From contig CAYUUV010000045.1 in NCBI GenBank assembly GCA_964448015.1, forward strand, positions 1-6,656: a stretch of DNA of 6,656 bases, read 5' to 3'. This document shows positions 4,608 through 6,656 of this stretch, piece after piece. The position numbers were made by a program, and so were the translations under genes. Positions within the stretch are counted from its first letter, which is position 1, and each line of letters starts with the position of its first letter. Source of the stretch: JACKGS01 sp964448015. Lineage in GTDB: Bacteria; Patescibacteriota; Saccharimonadia; Saccharimonadales; UBA7683. A model generated the notes under the pieces. It was not told the origin of the DNA, searched no databases, and saw nothing but the letters and a program-made list of their open reading frames with translations.

Positions 4608-5452
4608 ATAGTACTCCCCAAGCAGAGATAGCGAGAAGTCTTGACTTTTTTTATGATCCGCGTAGCTATAGATCTTTTGATCTGGGTAAGGATCAACGGA
4701 GGGCTATTGGCTGCATAGACCCAAGAGACCAAGATACTACTGGTGTTCTCAGGACGGTTATACAAACGTCTGGTGGAGCTGTCGGTGAAGGTACAGATGC
4801 TGCACTGTCTTTGCGAGCAAGTGGCCGCAATGTGCGGGCCAGTATTGAAGATGGCTTACTTGAGGATGGAACGGTTAGACACGTTGCTCGTCTATGTGCG
4901 CATCACGCCTGTAAATACATAGGCTCTTTGCCTCATGTTCTGGAAGAGATGGCTAGTCCAAGCGAGTTTACTCAAACGAGCTTCGATCGATGGGTTCATT
5001 ACTATGAATTAGGTAGCTATTTTAATGACGACGACACCAAAGCAGTCCAAGAAAGTGCTGCAACTTTGGCTCAAGACATTCATGAAGAATCGGTGTTACT
5101 GGAAGTTGTGGATAGGATGTATCCAAGTAGTAATAATGTAGTTAAGATGAATGGTACTAACAATGCTGGCATCTACGTCGTCAATCACCATCCTTATGTA
5201 GGACTTGATCGACAGAAAAAACACCGCGAAGAAAACCTACAAGTACAGGGCTATCATGATAGCCTAGCTGCTTCCATTGGTGATCTTTTAATGGCGAGAC
5301 TGAAGCCAGAAGTGCTGCATAAACGCCTTTCGGCGCATGTGTTAAGAGCCGCCGCCGTCAGGACGCTTATTGGAGGAGTCGATGGCAGCACCACCTATTT
5401 AGAGGTTCAGCCAACAGCGCATGGTCCGCAAATTAATGAAATAACTGTGTAG
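4595..5452 (+). CDS. Carbonic-anhydrase-like metalloprotein A, start non-canonical or frameshifted
   Basis: The frame is open from 4553 to the TAG at 5450-5452. The first usual start in frame is TTG at 4811, but coding clearly extends upstream, because QRRAIGCIDPRD is encoded at about 4694-4729 and matches the C-x-D-x-R motif of the next gene. GAGAGG at 4583-4588 points to a start at about 4590-4597. The ATG at 4590 is out of frame and stops after two codons, whereas ATA at 4595 is in frame. Counted from 4595 the protein has 285 residues. C40, D42, R44 and H103-x2-C106 (CAHHAC) reproduce the ligand spacing and Asp-Arg pair of beta-class carbonic anhydrases. A Gly-rich TSGGAVGEGTDAAL follows the first motif. 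Later, VVNHHPYVGLDR (about 195-206) and VRTLIGG (255-261) align with protein B. It is probably soluble, with no signal peptide seen. Hydration of CO2 is an inference from ligand geometry, and another metal-dependent role is possible. It lies ten bases before gene B, a likely two-gene operon. Confidence 0.62.
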   Translation: MTSFDSTPQAEIARSLDFFYDPRSYRSFDLGKDQRRAIGCIDPRDQDTTGVLRTVIQTSGGAVGEGTDAALSLRASGRNVRASIEDGLLEDGTVRHVARLCAHHACKYIGSLPHVLEEMASPSEFTQTSFDRWVHYYELGSYFNDDDTKAVQESAATLAQDIHEESVLLEVVDRMYPSSNNVVKMNGTNNAGIYVVNHHPYVGLDRQKKHREENLQVQGYHDSLAASIGDLLMARLKPEVLHKRLSAHVLRAAAVRTLIGGVDGSTTYLEVQPTAHGPQINEITV

Positions 5453-5462
5453 GATTATTTGT

Positions 5463-6506
5463 ATGAATATAACTGTTTTGAATAGTACACTACGCGATCT
5501 GTGTAGCGACGACATGGTTTTTGATTATCCGTATGGCAAGGTTTGGAATTTAGCCGGAATTAGTTTACGGAAAAGACTTACAAATAGCCCTGATCTTGAG
5601 AATGTCATACGAGAAACTTTAAAAACTGATAATCTGAAGAACTATATAGTGGCTGTCGATATGCAATCGCCTACTCGTTGTATAGATGGGAGGAAAACTA
5701 AAGGGTGGAAGCCTGCTGTTGATTCCTCAAACGCTAGGTCGTTAGGCCCAAAAGTTGCCGGGGGGACGCCGCATGCCGCACTGACGCATCGAATTGTAGA
5801 TGTTGAAAATTTACGAGCTGATTTAAAATTTGAAGACGATATTCGTTATGTAGTCGACCAATACACGAGAATCGGTATAGGGTTTGGTGGTCATCTTGAC
5901 GACCATGCTACAGGGTGGAACACGGGCTGCGGTGCTGTAGATAACATCAATAAGATACTTGAAAAGTTGCAGCTACCAGAACCACAACAACAAATAAGAG
6001 CACTGACAAGAATTATCCTCGGAGATTCGTACGAAGGCCATCATGTTGTTAATGAAATTATAGGACGAATGTTATATCTTGATGCGCTCAAGCCGCGTTA
6101 TATGCCGAAAGAAAATGATGACCCTCAAGGAGAGTTTCTTTATAAAAAAACTCTGACTGGCCTGCTTCGTGAACAGGCAAGCTCATCCCATGAAAACGTA
6201 CCACAACTGACTGGTAGTCATAATGAAGTTGCTGCTGTGTTAAATTTCAACCATGGCACTACATTTGATACCGACAGGTTCAGTTACGATAATAAAAATG
6301 AAATTCAGGTTTTTGCATGGGATATATGGGAAATGTATGAAGAAGCCGAACGACTCTATCCATACACAATGCGGATGAGTGTTGCAGCCCAAAAAGAAGC
6401 CATTCGAAAGCGAACCGCACATGTTACCACTAGGACATTATTAGGTATTGCTACGACGATGGTTTTGACCGATGGCTCATTGATACCTGTAATCATTAAA
6501 GAATAA
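5463..6506 (+). CDS. Carbonic-anhydrase-like metalloprotein B (paralogue of A)
   Basis: This is a 347-residue soluble protein. The key motif is TRCIDGR (71-77: C73, D75, R77), followed by a Gly-rich GGTPHAALTHR (100-110). The second site is GFGGHLDDHATGWNTGCGAVDNI (140-162, cited in part) with H144, H148 and C156; Cys-Gly-Ala here resembles the CGA after the second cysteine of beta-carbonic anhydrases. A Cys, His, Cys set plus an Asp-Arg pair is also the active site of the cadmium (zeta-class, CDCA) enzymes, whose fold resembles the beta class; that family is my best guess. The H-to-C spacing (8 or 12) differs from both the beta class and protein A, so ligand assignment is open. The C-terminal part has FNHGTTFDTDRF (262-273) and RTLLGIA (324-330), aligned with A. 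The start is supported by AGGA at 5451-5454. The frame is intact. Confidence 0.65.
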   Translation: MNITVLNSTLRDLCSDDMVFDYPYGKVWNLAGISLRKRLTNSPDLENVIRETLKTDNLKNYIVAVDMQSPTRCIDGRKTKGWKPAVDSSNARSLGPKVAGGTPHAALTHRIVDVENLRADLKFEDDIRYVVDQYTRIGIGFGGHLDDHATGWNTGCGAVDNINKILEKLQLPEPQQQIRALTRIILGDSYEGHHVVNEIIGRMLYLDALKPRYMPKENDDPQGEFLYKKTLTGLLREQASSSHENVPQLTGSHNEVAAVLNFNHGTTFDTDRFSYDNKNEIQVFAWDIWEMYEEAERLYPYTMRMSVAAQKEAIRKRTAHVTTRTLLGIATTMVLTDGSLIPVIIKE

Positions 6507-6563
6507 CGGTGCTGATCAAGACTTCAAAGACTCGAGAATGAATTCGTATATTCTACTGCAAGC

Positions 6564-6590
6564 GAATTTCAAAAAGTGGATTTGAAATTC
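6564..6590. repeat. 10-bp inverted repeat after gene B
   Basis: GAATTTCAAA (6564-6573) and TTTGAAATTC (6581-6590) form a perfect stem around a 7-base loop, 58 bases after the gene B stop. No T-run follows on either strand, so it is at best a poor intrinsic terminator. It could be an operator for a downstream gene or an RNA-stabilising stem. The remaining tail (6591-6656) has AGGAG at 6611-6615, a 6-codon ORF (ATG 6621, TAA 6639) and AAGGA at the very end, but no supported gene. Confidence 0.45.
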
Positions 6591-6656
6591 TAGTCAGCAG
6601 CAAGAGGCTGAGGAGTGCTTATGCTACGAGGATTACAATAATAATTCCAATAAGGA

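Noticed and set aside
1..6656. Recoded TGA (code 25)
   Set aside because: TGA ends atpA and the 114-residue gene at sensible places, and no atp gene contains an internal TGA.
6507..6656. A tRNA or other structured RNA gene in the tail
   Set aside because: No cloverleaf, TPsiC-like GTTC box or CCA end could be found; only one simple inverted repeat is present.

Overview
The window carries the distal half of a bacterial F1Fo ATP synthase operon, followed by two genes that look like divergent paralogues of a carbonic-anhydrase-type metalloprotein. All convincing genes are on the + strand. The order is atpA (3' end only), a small unknown gene, atpG, a second small unknown gene, atpD, a four-helix-bundle (S23/IVP-type) gene, atpC, then the two C-x-D-x-R proteins. 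The style suggests a Patescibacteria/CPR organism, perhaps Saccharibacteria-like: four-helix-bundle genes are common there, the genes are compact and the base composition is moderate. This assignment is inference. TGA ends atpA and the first small gene, which argues against the TGA=Gly code of Gracilibacteria and Absconditabacteria.

The most unusual structure lies between the genes. Each of the three atp junctions (A-G, G-D, D-C) holds one extra gene bracketed by short degenerate arrays with a 7-base period. The left array sits on or just after the stop codon of the upstream atp gene. The right array is in opposite orientation and ends 7-11 bases before the GGAG ribosome binding site of the next atp gene. 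Each junction has its own base word: GAGNNNN at A-G, GTANNNN/GTAGNNN at G-D, GACNNNN at D-C. The left and right arrays share perfect inverted matches of 13 bp at A-G and 18 bp at D-C. At G-D the right side is itself a head-to-head pair forming a local hairpin inside a 35-codon ORF that overlaps the atpD start. In mRNA the arrays could pair and loop out the extra gene. For the four-helix-bundle gene this recalls 23S rRNA intervening sequences, which encode the same family inside a paired stem. Two hairpins with shared ends (GTCATTC...GAATCCA) lie upstream of the first two extra genes.

After atpC there is a near-perfect TGTGA-N6-TCACA palindrome, and a 19-base near-copy of the D-C right array lies exactly where the next gene should start. 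That gene has an intact C-I-D-P-R motif upstream of any usual start codon, so it starts at a non-standard codon, is frameshifted near its start, or was altered by the array. It and the next gene (10 bases apart) share a C-x-D-x-R motif, a downstream Cys site and a similar C-terminal layout, as in beta/zeta-class carbonic anhydrases. The last 150 bases hold a 10-bp inverted repeat and no supported gene.
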